The notes under the pieces are model-generated. The model did no database searches and was not told the DNA's origin. It saw nothing but the letters and a program-made list of their open reading frames with translations. Below are positions 16,702-25,016 of a stretch of DNA of 32,268 nt, piece after piece. The stretch is taken from positions 1-32,268 of the forward strand of contig JAUJOF010000002.1 in assembly GCA_030447785.1 (NCBI GenBank), in the 5' to 3' direction. This stretch comes from Solirubrobacteraceae bacterium (GTDB lineage Bacteria > Actinomycetota > Thermoleophilia > Solirubrobacterales > Solirubrobacteraceae). The first letter of the stretch is position 1; each line of letters begins with the position of its first letter. The position numbers were made by a program, and so were the translations under genes.

Positions 16702-17595
16702 TCAGGCCGCCCGCCCACGCAGGGCCGGGGCAGCCTCGTCGCGCTGCAGGCGGGCGGCGCGCACGGTGTTGCGCAGCAGGCAGGCGATGGTCATCGGACC
16801 CACCCCGCCGGGCACCGGCGTGATGACGCCGGCGACCTCGCGCACCGCCTCGAAGTCCACGTCGCCGGTGAGGGTGGGCGGGTCGGTGGCCAGGCGGTTC
16901 ATGCCCACGTCGATCACCGTCGCGCCCGGCTTGACCCAGTCGCCGCACACCAGGTTCGCCCGGCCCACCGCGGCGATGAGCACGTCGGCGCGCCGGCAGA
17001 CCTCGGCCAGGTCGCGCGTGCGCGAGTGGCAGATCGTCACCGTGGCGTCGGCGCGCAGCAGGAGCTGGGCCATGGGCTTGCCGAACAGGTTCGAGCGCCC
17101 GATGACCACGGCCTCGGCGCCCGCAAGCTCGGTCCCCGCCTCGCCGAGCAGGCGCATCACGCCGCTGGGGGTGGCGGGGCGCAGCCCCTCGCGCCCGAGC
17201 GCCAGGCGCCCGGCGCTCTCGGCCGTGAGGCCGTCGACGTCCTTGAGGGGGGCGATCCACCCGGTCAGCGCGGTCCCGTCCAGCGGCGGGGGCACCGGCA
17301 GCTGCAGCAGGACGCCGGAGACGCGGGGATCGCCGTTGAGCTCGTCCAGCAGCGCGGTCAGCTCGGGCTCGGGCACGTCGGCGCCCAGCCGGTGGTCATA
17401 GCCGCGGATGCCCACCTCGGCGCACGCGCGCTGCTTGCCGGCCACGTAGACCGCGGAGGCGGGGTCGTCGCCCACCAGCACGGTGGCCAGGCCGGGCGCC
17501 TCGTCGTGCTGGGCGGCGTAGGCGCGCACCTCCTCGGCCACCTCCTCGCGCACCCGGGAGGCGATGGCCTTGCCGTCGAGGACGCGGGCGGGCAT
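16702..17595 (-). CDS. folD: FolD, methylenetetrahydrofolate dehydrogenase/cyclohydrolase
   Basis: This 297-aa bifunctional enzyme interconverts methylene-, methenyl- and formyl-tetrahydrofolate. The catalytic Lys region is present (ASAVYVAGKQRACAEVGI), as are VLLQLPVPPPLD, PLKDVDGL, the Rossmann segment AVVIGRSNLFGKPMAQLLL and the C-terminal signature TPVPGGVGPMTIACLL. The ATG at 17595 is 21 bp after the pcrA stop and the stop is 3 nt from the next gene, so it sits in the same minus-strand operon. The last ~15 residues (ALRGRAA) are a short extension. The protein is intact. Confidence 0.96.
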   Translation of the reverse strand: MPARVLDGKAIASRVREEVAEEVRAYAAQHDEAPGLATVLVGDDPASAVYVAGKQRACAEVGIRGYDHRLGADVPEPELTALLDELNGDPRVSGVLLQLPVPPPLDGTALTGWIAPLKDVDGLTAESAGRLALGREGLRPATPSGVMRLLGEAGTELAGAEAVVIGRSNLFGKPMAQLLLRADATVTICHSRTRDLAEVCRRADVLIAAVGRANLVCGDWVKPGATVIDVGMNRLATDPPTLTGDVDFEAVREVAGVITPVPGGVGPMTIACLLRNTVRAARLQRDEAAPALRGRAA

Positions 17596-17616
17596 CCCGG
17601 GCAGGCTACCGGCGCC

Positions 17617-19821
17617 TCACCGCCGCGTGATCGGCGCCAGGTCGGCCATCAGCTTGCGCTCCGAGCCGTCGGAGGAAAAGCGTACGACGACCACGCCGCC
17701 GGCCTCCACGCCGGTGACCACCCCGTCGCCGAAGGCGGCGTGGACGACGTCGTCGCCCAGGCGCAGCGAGGGACCCTCGGGGTCCTCCCCGGCCGCCGAG
17801 GCCCACGACATCGCGCGCACCGCGCGACCCATGCCCGCGCCCTCCCGCGTGCGCAGCACGGGCTCGTCCTCGCGGTCGGTCAGCGAGGCGGGGATCTCGT
17901 CCAGGAAGCGGCTGCGAAGGCCGTAGGTCTGGGCGCCGAACAGGCTGCGCCGCCGCGCGAACAGGAGATAGAGGCGGCGCATGGCGCGGGTGATGCCCAC
18001 GTAGGCCAGGCGGCGCTCCTCCTCCAGGCCGCCCTCGTCGAGCGCGCGCGAGTGCGGGAAGACGCCCTCCTCGCAGCCGATGATGAAGACCACGGGGTAC
18101 TCGAGGCCCTTGGCGTTGTGCAGGGTCATCAGCGTCACCACGCCCGCGTCGTCGCGCCGGGTGTCGGCGTCGGCCACCAGCGAGACCTGCTCGAGGAACG
18201 CTCCCAGCCCGCCCTGCTCGCCCTCGGCCACCGCGTCGAACTCGCGGGCGACCTCCACCAGCTCGTGGAGGTTCTCCACCCGGCCCCGGGCCTCGATCGT
18301 GCGCTCGTTCTCCAGCGCCTCCAGGTAGCCCGTCTCGTGCAACAGCGCCTCGAGCAGGTCGGCCACCGGCCCGTCGTCCTGGGCGCGGTCGCGCAGGGAG
18401 GCCATGGTCTCCATGAAGCGCCCCAGCGCGCGCACGGCAGCCGTGCCCAGCCCCGGCACGGCGCCGGGCGCCTGCGCGGCCTCCCACACCGGCAGGTCGG
18501 AGGTCTGGGCGTGAGCCAGCACGCGCTGCAGCGACGTCTGGCCGATGCCCCGCTTGGGCGAGTTGACGATGCGCCCGAAGCACACCGCGTCGGCGGGGTT
18601 GGCCAGCACCGTGAGGTAGGCCATCGCGTCCTTGACCTCGGCGCGCTCGTAGAACTTCGTGCCACCGATGACCTGGTAGGAGACCTCGCGGCGCACCAGC
18701 GTGTCCTCGAGTACCCGCGACTGCGCGTTGGTGCGATAGAAGACCGCCACCTCCGAGCGCGAGGCGCCCTCCTCGTCGACCAGCCGCTCGATCTCGCCGA
18801 CCACGTAGCGCGCCTCGGCGTGCTCGTCGTCCATCTCGCGGATGGCGAGCGGCTCGCCCTGGCCCAGCTCGGTCCACAGGCTCTTGCTCATCCGCCCGCG
18901 GTTGTGGGAGATCACCGCGTTGGCCGCATCCAGGATGGTCTGCGTCGAGCGGTAGTTCTGCTCCAGGCGGACGACGTGGGCGTCGACGTAGTGGTCCTGG
19001 AAGTCGAGGATGTTCCTGATGTCCGCCGAACGAAAGCCGTAGATCGACTGATCGTCATCACCGACGACCGCGAGGTTGCGCGGCTCCTCGGAGGTGAGCA
19101 GCTGCAGCCAGCGGAACTGCACCGGGTTGGTGTCCTGGTACTCGTCGACGAGGACGTGGCGGAAGGCCGTGCCGTAGCGGTCGCGGACCTCCTGGAAGAG
19201 CTCGAGGAGATTGACCGCCCGCACGAGGAGGTCGTCGAAGTCCATCGCGTTCATGCGGAGGGATTCGCGCTCGTAGGCCTCGTACACGTCGGCCACGGTC
19301 TGCTCGAAGTAGCCCGAGACGAGCTGGCGGTAGGCCCCGGCATCGCGCAGCTTGTTCTTGGCGTCGGAGATCTGGTGGTGGATCGCCGCGGGGGTGAAGC
19401 GCTTGGTGTCCACCCCCAGGTCGTCCAGGCACTGCTTGACCAGGCGGCGCGCGTCGGCCTGGTCGTAGATCGTGAACTGGCGGGTGTAGCCCAGGCGCGG
19501 GGCCTCGGCGCGCAGCATGCGCGCGCAGGCCGAGTGGAAGGTCATGAGCCACATCGCGCGAGTCCGCCGCCCGAGCAGCGCCTCGACGCGCTCGCGCATC
19601 TCCTGGGCGGCCTTGTTGGTGAAGGTGATCGCCAGGATCTCGCTGGGGCCGGCGGCGCCGGTGCCCACCAGGTGGGCGATGCGGTGGGTCAGCACGCGGG
19701 TCTTGCCCGAGCCCGCCCCGGCCAGGATCAGCAACGGTCCCTCGCCGTGCTCGACCGCCTCGCGCTGCTCGGGATTGAGCCCCGTGAGGAGGGCGTCGAC
19801 AGCGGCGGTGGGCTCGGCCAT
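17617..19821 (-). CDS. pcrA: PcrA/UvrD superfamily 1A DNA helicase
   Basis: This is a 3'-5' helicase of 734 aa acting in nucleotide excision repair and in clearing proteins from DNA. All SF1 motifs are visible: motif I GAGSGKTR (residues 35-42), ITFTNKAAQEM, motif II DEYQDTNPVQF, GDDDQSIYGFR, QNYRS, LHNAKGLEYPVVF and VGITRA. A C-terminal beta module (LGDDVVHAAFGDGVVTGVEAGG) matches the PcrA tail that contacts RNA polymerase. The ATG at 19821 is chosen because homology starts there. The open frame running to 20010 crosses the divergent gene and is shadow. It is the first gene of the minus-strand run that continues through folD and gatCAB. Confidence 0.96.
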   Translation of the reverse strand: MAEPTAAVDALLTGLNPEQREAVEHGEGPLLILAGAGSGKTRVLTHRIAHLVGTGAAGPSEILAITFTNKAAQEMRERVEALLGRRTRAMWLMTFHSACARMLRAEAPRLGYTRQFTIYDQADARRLVKQCLDDLGVDTKRFTPAAIHHQISDAKNKLRDAGAYRQLVSGYFEQTVADVYEAYERESLRMNAMDFDDLLVRAVNLLELFQEVRDRYGTAFRHVLVDEYQDTNPVQFRWLQLLTSEEPRNLAVVGDDDQSIYGFRSADIRNILDFQDHYVDAHVVRLEQNYRSTQTILDAANAVISHNRGRMSKSLWTELGQGEPLAIREMDDEHAEARYVVGEIERLVDEEGASRSEVAVFYRTNAQSRVLEDTLVRREVSYQVIGGTKFYERAEVKDAMAYLTVLANPADAVCFGRIVNSPKRGIGQTSLQRVLAHAQTSDLPVWEAAQAPGAVPGLGTAAVRALGRFMETMASLRDRAQDDGPVADLLEALLHETGYLEALENERTIEARGRVENLHELVEVAREFDAVAEGEQGGLGAFLEQVSLVADADTRRDDAGVVTLMTLHNAKGLEYPVVFIIGCEEGVFPHSRALDEGGLEEERRLAYVGITRAMRRLYLLFARRRSLFGAQTYGLRSRFLDEIPASLTDREDEPVLRTREGAGMGRAVRAMSWASAAGEDPEGPSLRLGDDVVHAAFGDGVVTGVEAGGVVVVRFSSDGSERKLMADLAPITRR

Positions 19822-19918
19822 GAGACGGCGAGCATAGACACGGGCTCGGCCGCTGCGGCGCCCGCGACCGGTAGGAGACCCCGAGCAGCCCCGGGCGGGC
19901 TTGCCATGCTGTTCGCCC

Positions 19919-20797
19919 ATGGGGCTGTGCGACGAGGTTCGTGACCACTGCGCGCGGGTGGCCGCCCACGCGCAGTGGGTGCACATCGACCTCGAGGCAC
20001 TCGACGCCATGGAGCCGGCCGCGGCTGCCCCTCCCGCGCTGGACGCCGAGTGCCACTACCTGGAGGGCGACGCGCCCGACGTCGCGACCTACCTGCTCGC
20101 CCTCGACGCGATCAACTTCGGCTCGGGCTGGTTTCCCACGCTGCGCAAGCGCCCGGGGCGCTCGGGCTACTTCACCGTCGCCGGCGCCCTGGCCGACCGC
20201 TTCCGCGCCGAGGGCCCCTGGAGCGGTCCGCAGCTGCGCGCGATGCGCGCCGACGAGCTGGCCGCGGTGCTCGGCCAGCGCGCCGACCACGAGCTGATGG
20301 CGCTATATGCCCAGGCGCTGCGCTCGCTGGGCGCCTTCCTGGGCGAGCGCTCGGCCCTCGACCTGGTGGCCGAGGCGAGGGGCTCGGCCCAGCGCCTGGC
20401 GGCGACGCTGGCCGGCGGCATGGCGCTGTTCGCCGACCGCGGCTTCTACAAGCGCGCGCAGATCACCTCGGCCGACCTGGCGCTGGCCGGCGTGGCGGGC
20501 TTCGACGACCTCGACGAGCTGACGATCTTCGCCGACAACCTGGTGCCCCACGTGCTGCGCTGCGAGGGGGCGCTGGTCTACGACGAGCGCCTGGCCGCGC
20601 ACATCGATGCCGGGCGCCCGCTGCGCCTGGGCCCCCACGAGCGCGAGATCCGCGCCTGCGCGGTGCACGCCTGCGAGCTGCTGGCCGGGCGGGTCGGCGT
20701 CCCGCCGCGCATCCTCGACCACTGGCTGTGGAACCGCGGCCAGGCGCCGGAGTTCAAGATGCGCCCGCGCCATCGCTGCCGCTGCGTCTATTACTGA
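19919..20797 (+). CDS. Queuosine salvage-type protein (DUF2419 / Qng1 family)
   Basis: A 292-aa protein starting at ATG 19919 (a TTG at 19901 is a less likely alternative). Family features are YLLALDAINFGSGWFPTLRK, SGYFTVAGAL, a long middle helix block, the conserved TIFADNLVPHVLR and the C-terminal LDHWLWNRGQ ... RHRCRCVYY signature. Characterised members are queuosine nucleosidases that release queuine from queuosine nucleosides for tRNA wobble modification. Whether this bacterium makes or only salvages queuine cannot be judged here. It is divergent from pcrA (98 bp between starts) and ends 20 bp before the convergent cysE stop. The protein looks intact. Confidence 0.8.
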   Translation: MGLCDEVRDHCARVAAHAQWVHIDLEALDAMEPAAAAPPALDAECHYLEGDAPDVATYLLALDAINFGSGWFPTLRKRPGRSGYFTVAGALADRFRAEGPWSGPQLRAMRADELAAVLGQRADHELMALYAQALRSLGAFLGERSALDLVAEARGSAQRLAATLAGGMALFADRGFYKRAQITSADLALAGVAGFDDLDELTIFADNLVPHVLRCEGALVYDERLAAHIDAGRPLRLGPHEREIRACAVHACELLAGRVGVPPRILDHWLWNRGQAPEFKMRPRHRCRCVYY

Positions 20798-20817
20798 AAG
20801 CTCGACCGCACTCGGGG

Positions 20818-21558
20818 TCAGCCGCCCGCCGGGTTGCGTCCCGTCACGGGGCGAAGCGGGCGCACGTCGGCGGCGGGCTCGGGCTCGCGCCCGGTGGCCT
20901 CGGCCAGCGCGCGCTCCAGCGCGCTGACCCGCTGGCCCAGGCTCTTCATCGCGTCGGCCACCGGATCGGGGAGGTGGACCCAGTCCGCGTCGGGCCCCTC
21001 GGGGCGCCGGCCGTCCACGCGCACGGCATGGCCGGGGTTGCCCACCACGGTGGCGTTGGCGGGCACGTCGTGGAGGACCACGCTGTTGGCCCCCACCTTG
21101 GCGCCGTGGGCGAGGGTCACTGGCCCGAGGATCTTGGCGCCCGAGCCGATGGTCACGTTGTCGCCCACGGTCGGGTGGCGCTTGCCGGTGGCAAAGCCCG
21201 TCCCGCCCAGCGTCACGCCCTGGTAGAGGGTCACGTCGTGACCGACCTCGGCGGTCTCGCCGATCACCACGCCGGTGCCGTGATCGATGAACAGCCCACG
21301 GCCGATGCGCGCCGCGGGATGGATCTCGATGCCCGTCATCGCGCGCGAGAGCATCGCGATGCTGCGGGGGGCCAGCGGTACCCCGCTGTCGTACAGGCCG
21401 TGGGCCACGCGGTGGGCCAGCAGCGCCTGCACGCCTGGCCACGTGGCCAGCACCTCGAGGGGGCCCACGCCGCGGGCCGCCGGGTCGCGCGCGTGCGCCG
21501 CGGCGATGTCGCGGCGGATCTCGCCGGCGACACGGGCCAGGGTGGCCAGGCCGAGCAT
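20818..21558 (-). CDS. cysE: Serine O-acetyltransferase
   Basis: This 246-aa enzyme acetylates serine to O-acetylserine, the substrate of CysK. The N-terminal helical part (IRRDIAAAHARDPAARG) is followed by the left-handed beta-helix: IHPAARIGRGLFIDHGTGVV, IGETAEVGHDVTLYQGVTLG, GTGFATGKRHPTVGDNVTIG and GAKILGPVTLAHGAKVGANS. The catalytic His is in the DHGTG block. The ATG at 21558 follows a G-rich ribosome-binding site; the longer TTG start at 21567 adds only three residues. The C-terminal tail after GNPGHAVRV is long and Pro/Arg-rich. It lies 63 bp downstream of cysK on the same strand. Confidence 0.94.
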   Translation of the reverse strand: MLGLATLARVAGEIRRDIAAAHARDPAARGVGPLEVLATWPGVQALLAHRVAHGLYDSGVPLAPRSIAMLSRAMTGIEIHPAARIGRGLFIDHGTGVVIGETAEVGHDVTLYQGVTLGGTGFATGKRHPTVGDNVTIGSGAKILGPVTLAHGAKVGANSVVLHDVPANATVVGNPGHAVRVDGRRPEGPDADWVHLPDPVADAMKSLGQRVSALERALAEATGREPEPAADVRPLRPVTGRNPAGG

Positions 21559-21621
21559 CCCCCCCAAGGTACCCCGCCCGGCGCCGTAGCTCTCAGGGCC
21601 TGCCCCTAACGGAATGGGCCA

Positions 21622-22551
21622 TCAGTCCAGCGGCGCGAAGAACGGCGCGCTCACGTAGCGCTCGCCCGAGTCGGGCATCACCACCACGAAGCGCTGGTCG
21701 CGGTGCTCGGGCCGGCGCGCCACCTGGCAGGCGGCGTGCAGCGCGGCTCCGCACGACAGGCCAGCGAGCACGCCCTCGCGCTGTGCGCAGCGGTGGGCGG
21801 TGGCGATGGCCTCCTCGTCGGTGACGGCGATCACCTCGTCGACGACGTCGCGGTCGAGCACCGGCGGCACGAAGCCCGCCCCGATTCCCTGGATGCGGTG
21901 GGGGCCCGGCGAGCCGCCCGAGAGCACCGGGGAGCTGGCGGGCTCCACGGCGACGACCTTGCAGTGCGGGTCGCGCTCCTTGAGCAGGCCGCCCACGCCG
22001 GTGATCGTCCCCCCGGTACCCACGCCGGCCACCAGGACGTCGACCTCCCCGTCCAGGGCGTCGAGGATCTCGGGCCCCGTCGCGCGCCGGTGGGCCTGTG
22101 GATTGGCGGGGTTGGAGAACTGGTCGGGCAGAAAGGCGTCGTCGCGGCTGGCCATCGCGCGCGCGGCATCCACCGCCTCGTTCATGCCGCCTGTCGACTC
22201 GATCAGCTCGACCCGCGCGCCGTAGAGGCGCAGGAGGCTCGTGCGCTCGCGGCTCATCCCCTGGGGCAGCATGATCACCAGCTCGTAGCCCTTGGCCGCG
22301 CACACGAAGGCCAGCGCGATCCCCGTGTTGCCGCTGGTGGCCTCCACGATCGTGGTGCGCCCCGGCTCGATGCGCCCCTCGCGCTCGGCGGCCTCCACCA
22401 TGGCGATCCCGATGCGGTCCTTGACGCTGCCGCCCGGGTTGAGGGCCTGGAGCTTGCCGAACAGCCGCGCGCCCGCGTCGGGCGCCAGGCGCGTGAGCTC
22501 GACCATGGGCGTGTTGCCGATGTGCTCGGCGATGTTGGCGGGGACGGGCAC
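21622..22551 (-). CDS. cysK: Cysteine synthase (O-acetylserine sulfhydrylase)
   Basis: This PLP enzyme of 309 aa makes cysteine from O-acetylserine and sulfide. The PLP Lys is Lys44 in NPGGSVKDRIG. The substrate loop is TSGNTGIALA, the phosphate-binding loop is GVGTGGTITGVGG, and later blocks are VEPASSPVLSGG, HRIQGIGAGFVP and LSCGAALHAA. The start is the GTG at 22551, placed by the family N-terminus (ANIAEHIGNTPMVEL). The open frame upstream to 22689 is unrelated sequence. It forms a cysK-cysE unit, so substrate supply and use are expressed together. No damage is seen. Confidence 0.96.
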   Translation of the reverse strand: MPVPANIAEHIGNTPMVELTRLAPDAGARLFGKLQALNPGGSVKDRIGIAMVEAAEREGRIEPGRTTIVEATSGNTGIALAFVCAAKGYELVIMLPQGMSRERTSLLRLYGARVELIESTGGMNEAVDAARAMASRDDAFLPDQFSNPANPQAHRRATGPEILDALDGEVDVLVAGVGTGGTITGVGGLLKERDPHCKVVAVEPASSPVLSGGSPGPHRIQGIGAGFVPPVLDRDVVDEVIAVTDEEAIATAHRCAQREGVLAGLSCGAALHAACQVARRPEHRDQRFVVVMPDSGERYVSAPFFAPLD

Positions 22552-22591
22552 GGGCGGGCAGCGTATCCGCCGTCCGGCGGCCCCCGTCAGC

Positions 22592-23609
22592 TCACGGTGG
22601 CACGAACGCCGGGACCCGGCTGTGAGCGGACGCGGGCAGCAGCCGGCCGTCGTGCGGCGGGCGCTCCGCCTCGGTCGCGGGAATGGCACCGGCCTCGTAC
22701 ACCCGGCAGGTCGCCGCGGCGTCGAGGTCCACGGTCGCCCACGGCTCCCCGGGACGCGCGAGCACGTAGCCCTGGCCGTAGGTCACGCCCAGCCGGCGCA
22801 GCACGCGTAGCTCCTCCAGGTGCTCGATGCCCTCCGCGCACACCTCGGCGCCGGTGGAGGAGGCGAAGTGCACGAGCGAGGAGACCAGCGCCGCCTTGGT
22901 GGGGTCGAGGTGCACGTCCTCGATGAGCGCGCGGTCGAGCTTGATGATCTCCGCCCGGATGCGCATGACCTGCTGCAGCCCGGCGTAGCCGCCACCGGCA
23001 TCGTCGACGGCGATCCGGGCGCCGCGGGCGCGCAGGGTCTCGAGCGCCGCGCCCAGCTCCTCGTGCCAGGCGATGCGCTCGTGCTCGGTGATCTCGATGA
23101 CCAGGCCGTCCAGCCGCGCGGGAAGCGCGGCGTGCACCTCGTCGGTGAGGAGCACCGAGGGGCTGAGGTTGAGCGAGAGGAACGTCCCCGCCGGGCGGTC
23201 GGGCGCCGCGAGCGCCGCCGCGATCGCCGTGGCCTCGAGCGTCGGGCCGAGCCCGAAGCGATGCGCCTGCTCGAACCACCAGGAGGGCGGCAGGCGCCGG
23301 CGGGCGTGGAAGCGCGCGAGCGCCTCGTAGCCGGCCACGTGTCCGTCGGCGAGCGCGACGATCGGCTGGAAGACGGCGCGCACGCCGGAGCGCGCCTCGA
23401 TGAGACCGGTGAACTCCGCGCGCTGCTCGTTGGTGACCACCAGGACGTGCTCAGGGTCGTAGCGGCGCGCGCGGTCGCGTCCGCAGCTCTTGGCCCAGTA
23501 CAGCGCCCGTCGGCGAGCTGCACCAGCGATTCGGCGTCGCGCGCGTCGGTGTGCAGGCATGCGAGGCCCGCCGAGCAGGTCAGATCGAAGTCGGGCGGCG
23601 AGGCCGCGC
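22592..23609 (-). pseudogene. GGDEF-EAL protein remnant: end of GGDEF plus complete EAL phosphodiesterase domain
   Basis: The EAL domain is complete and keeps its catalytic residues: AVFQPIVALADG, GYEALARFHA (EAL motif), LSLNLSPSVL, LVIEITEHE, RIAVDDAGGGYAG, EIIKLDRALIED and CAEGIEHLEE. It should hydrolyse cyclic di-GMP if expressed. Upstream, only the tail of a GGDEF domain survives (PPDFDLTCSAGLACLHTDAR, ESLVQLADG, then ALYWAKSCGRDRARRYDP). These two tail pieces are in different frames, and one extra G at 23506-23508 reconnects them. The N-terminus is gone and the reading joins the jetC fragment near 23610. As read, there is no start codon of its own that would give the full remnant. It ends 40 bp before the cysK start. 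Confidence 0.8.
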
Positions 23610-23824
23610 GTACCAGCGCATGGTCTTGGCCGACGAGGCGAAGGGCTCGAGCTTGCGCGGCGTGATGTCGCCGTCCAGCACGAAGGGCACCAGCAGCTCG
23701 AGCGCCTTGCTCTTGCCCGACGTGTTGCGCCCGCGCAGGGCCAGGCGGCCCTCCAGGCCTGATCGGCGTACTCGTAGAGGCCCACGACACCCATGCGGTG
23801 GGGGCGCAGGCGCGCGGGGGTCAT
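23610..23824 (-). pseudogene. jetC: JetC N-terminal fragment (SMC-like ATPase of a Wadjet-type system), truncated
   Basis: ATG 23824 overlaps the jetB stop (ATGA). The first residues, PHRMGVVGLYEYADQAW, then EGRLALRGRNTSGKSKALEL with Walker A GRNTSGKSK, then VPFVLDGDITPRKLEPF and SSAKTMRWY, match the start of TIGR02680 proteins, which are normally about 1300-1400 aa. Between DQAW and EGRL the frame shifts; restoring seven bases between two TGG triplets would give the expected D-Q-A-W-R-L-E-G-R. After TMRWY (base 23610) the homology stops and the GGDEF-EAL tail begins. More than 90% of JetC is absent, and no JetD (DUF2399-type nuclease) is in the window. JetC-type proteins are the DNA-loop-extruding ATPases that recognise small circular plasmids. 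Confidence 0.8.
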
Positions 23825-25016
23825 GCCAGCTCCAGCTGGTCGGCGGGGCTGCGCCGGCGGGCCACGGCCGCGCGGAAGCGGTGCGCGGCGCCGAGCACCC
23901 GCACTCCGGCGTCGTCGACCTCGATCAGCCGCAGGTCGTCGAGCACGGCGAGCGCCCCCTGGGTGGCGCGCGCCACGCCGGCGCCGTCGCCGGCCTCCCA
24001 CGACCAGTGACCGGCGTGCTGGGCGATCAGCACGCGCACCATCCGCGCCACCTCCTCGTGGGCGATCGTCGTGCCGTCGGCGTGGTCGCGGGCACACAGC
24101 GCCGGCGCCAGCAGCAGCGCGAGCTGCTTGACGTGCCCGCGCGCGGGGAACGGGCGGTCGGTCAGCTCGCGCCCGCGCGCGACCAGCGCCGTGCCCTCGC
24201 GGCGGCGCTCGACCGCCAGCCCCGTCAGCTCGGCGGCCCGGCGCTCCAGGCGAGCGCGCTGGGCGACGAAGTACGCGCGGTCCGCCTCGTCGAGGTCGTC
24301 CAGGTAGAGCACGGGATCCTCGACCAGCGCGCGCTGCAGGCGCTGGGCCCGTGCCCGGCCGGCCAGGTCGCCGCCCCCGTCCTGCGCGGCCTCGAGATCC
24401 CGGGGCGCGGCGGCCTCCGCGCAGCGCAGCGGATCGGCCAGCAGCAGCGACAGGCGCCGGCGGTGCACGTCGTAGAAGCCCTCCTCCTCGCTGTCGAGGT
24501 CCCCGGCGGTTCCCAGCGCAGCTCGAGCACGCCCAGCCCGCCCAGGAACTCCACGGCGTCGGCCAGCGCGAGGCGATCGGCTCGCGCGCGCCAGTCCAGC
24601 TCGACGTCCAGCGTGCGCGCGTGCGCGGCCACCTCGTCGGCCAGGGCGCCCAGGGGCACCTGCACCCACCCGCGGCGCTCGAGGCCGGCGGCGATCACGC
24701 AGACCAGCAGGGCCCCGCGGCGGCCCAGCGTGCGTCGCTCGTCGATGGGGCGCGTGCGCTCGGTGGCACTGCGCGGGGGGAGGCGCAGCGCCCGCGCGCC
24801 ACGTAGCGTGACGGGCTTGGACACGTGGGCGCTGTCGGCGCTCACCGACAGCGTGTAGCCCAGGTGGTCGCGCAGCGCAGCCGACAGCTCCTCGCGGTGG
24901 CGGCGCACGAGCGCCAGCTCGGGGTCGTCCAGGCGCAGGACCTGGCGTTCGAGCAGTGCGCGCACGGCGCGCTGGCACTCCTCGGCGGCCGCCTGGGACA
25001 GGGCGTCGACGGTCAC
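23821..25016 (-). CDS. jetB: JetB-like protein, DUF2398/TIGR02678 family (one-base frameshift as read)
   Basis: GTG 25016 overlaps the jetA stop (GTGA) and the stop overlaps the jetC start (ATGA), so jetA-jetB-jetC were one coupled operon. The N-terminal frame reads EECQRAVRALLERQVLRLDD, ELSAALRDHLGYTLSVSADS, LRLPPRSATERTRPIDERR and ALLVCVIAAGLERRGWVQVP. The C-terminal frame reads DLDSEEEGFYDVHRRRLSLL, VLYLDDLDEADRAYFVAQRA and IAHEEVARMVRVLI. They meet at a GGGG run (minus strand, 24501-24504), where one additional G gives EPPGDLDSEEE and a continuous 398 codons. In Wadjet complexes JetB is the small bridging subunit with JetA. Assignment rests on family recall and gene order. Confidence 0.8.

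Noticed and set aside
14530..19944. A plus-strand open frame of about 1800 codons opposite gatA, gatC, folD and pcrA
   Set aside because: It is fully antisense to five well-supported genes, is His/Gly/Arg/Val-rich without domain pattern, and is expected from codon bias at this GC content.
22592..23824. A real JetC-GGDEF-EAL fusion protein
   Set aside because: Two frame changes lie before or within the join and both domains are cut mid-fold; no continuous frame exists as read.
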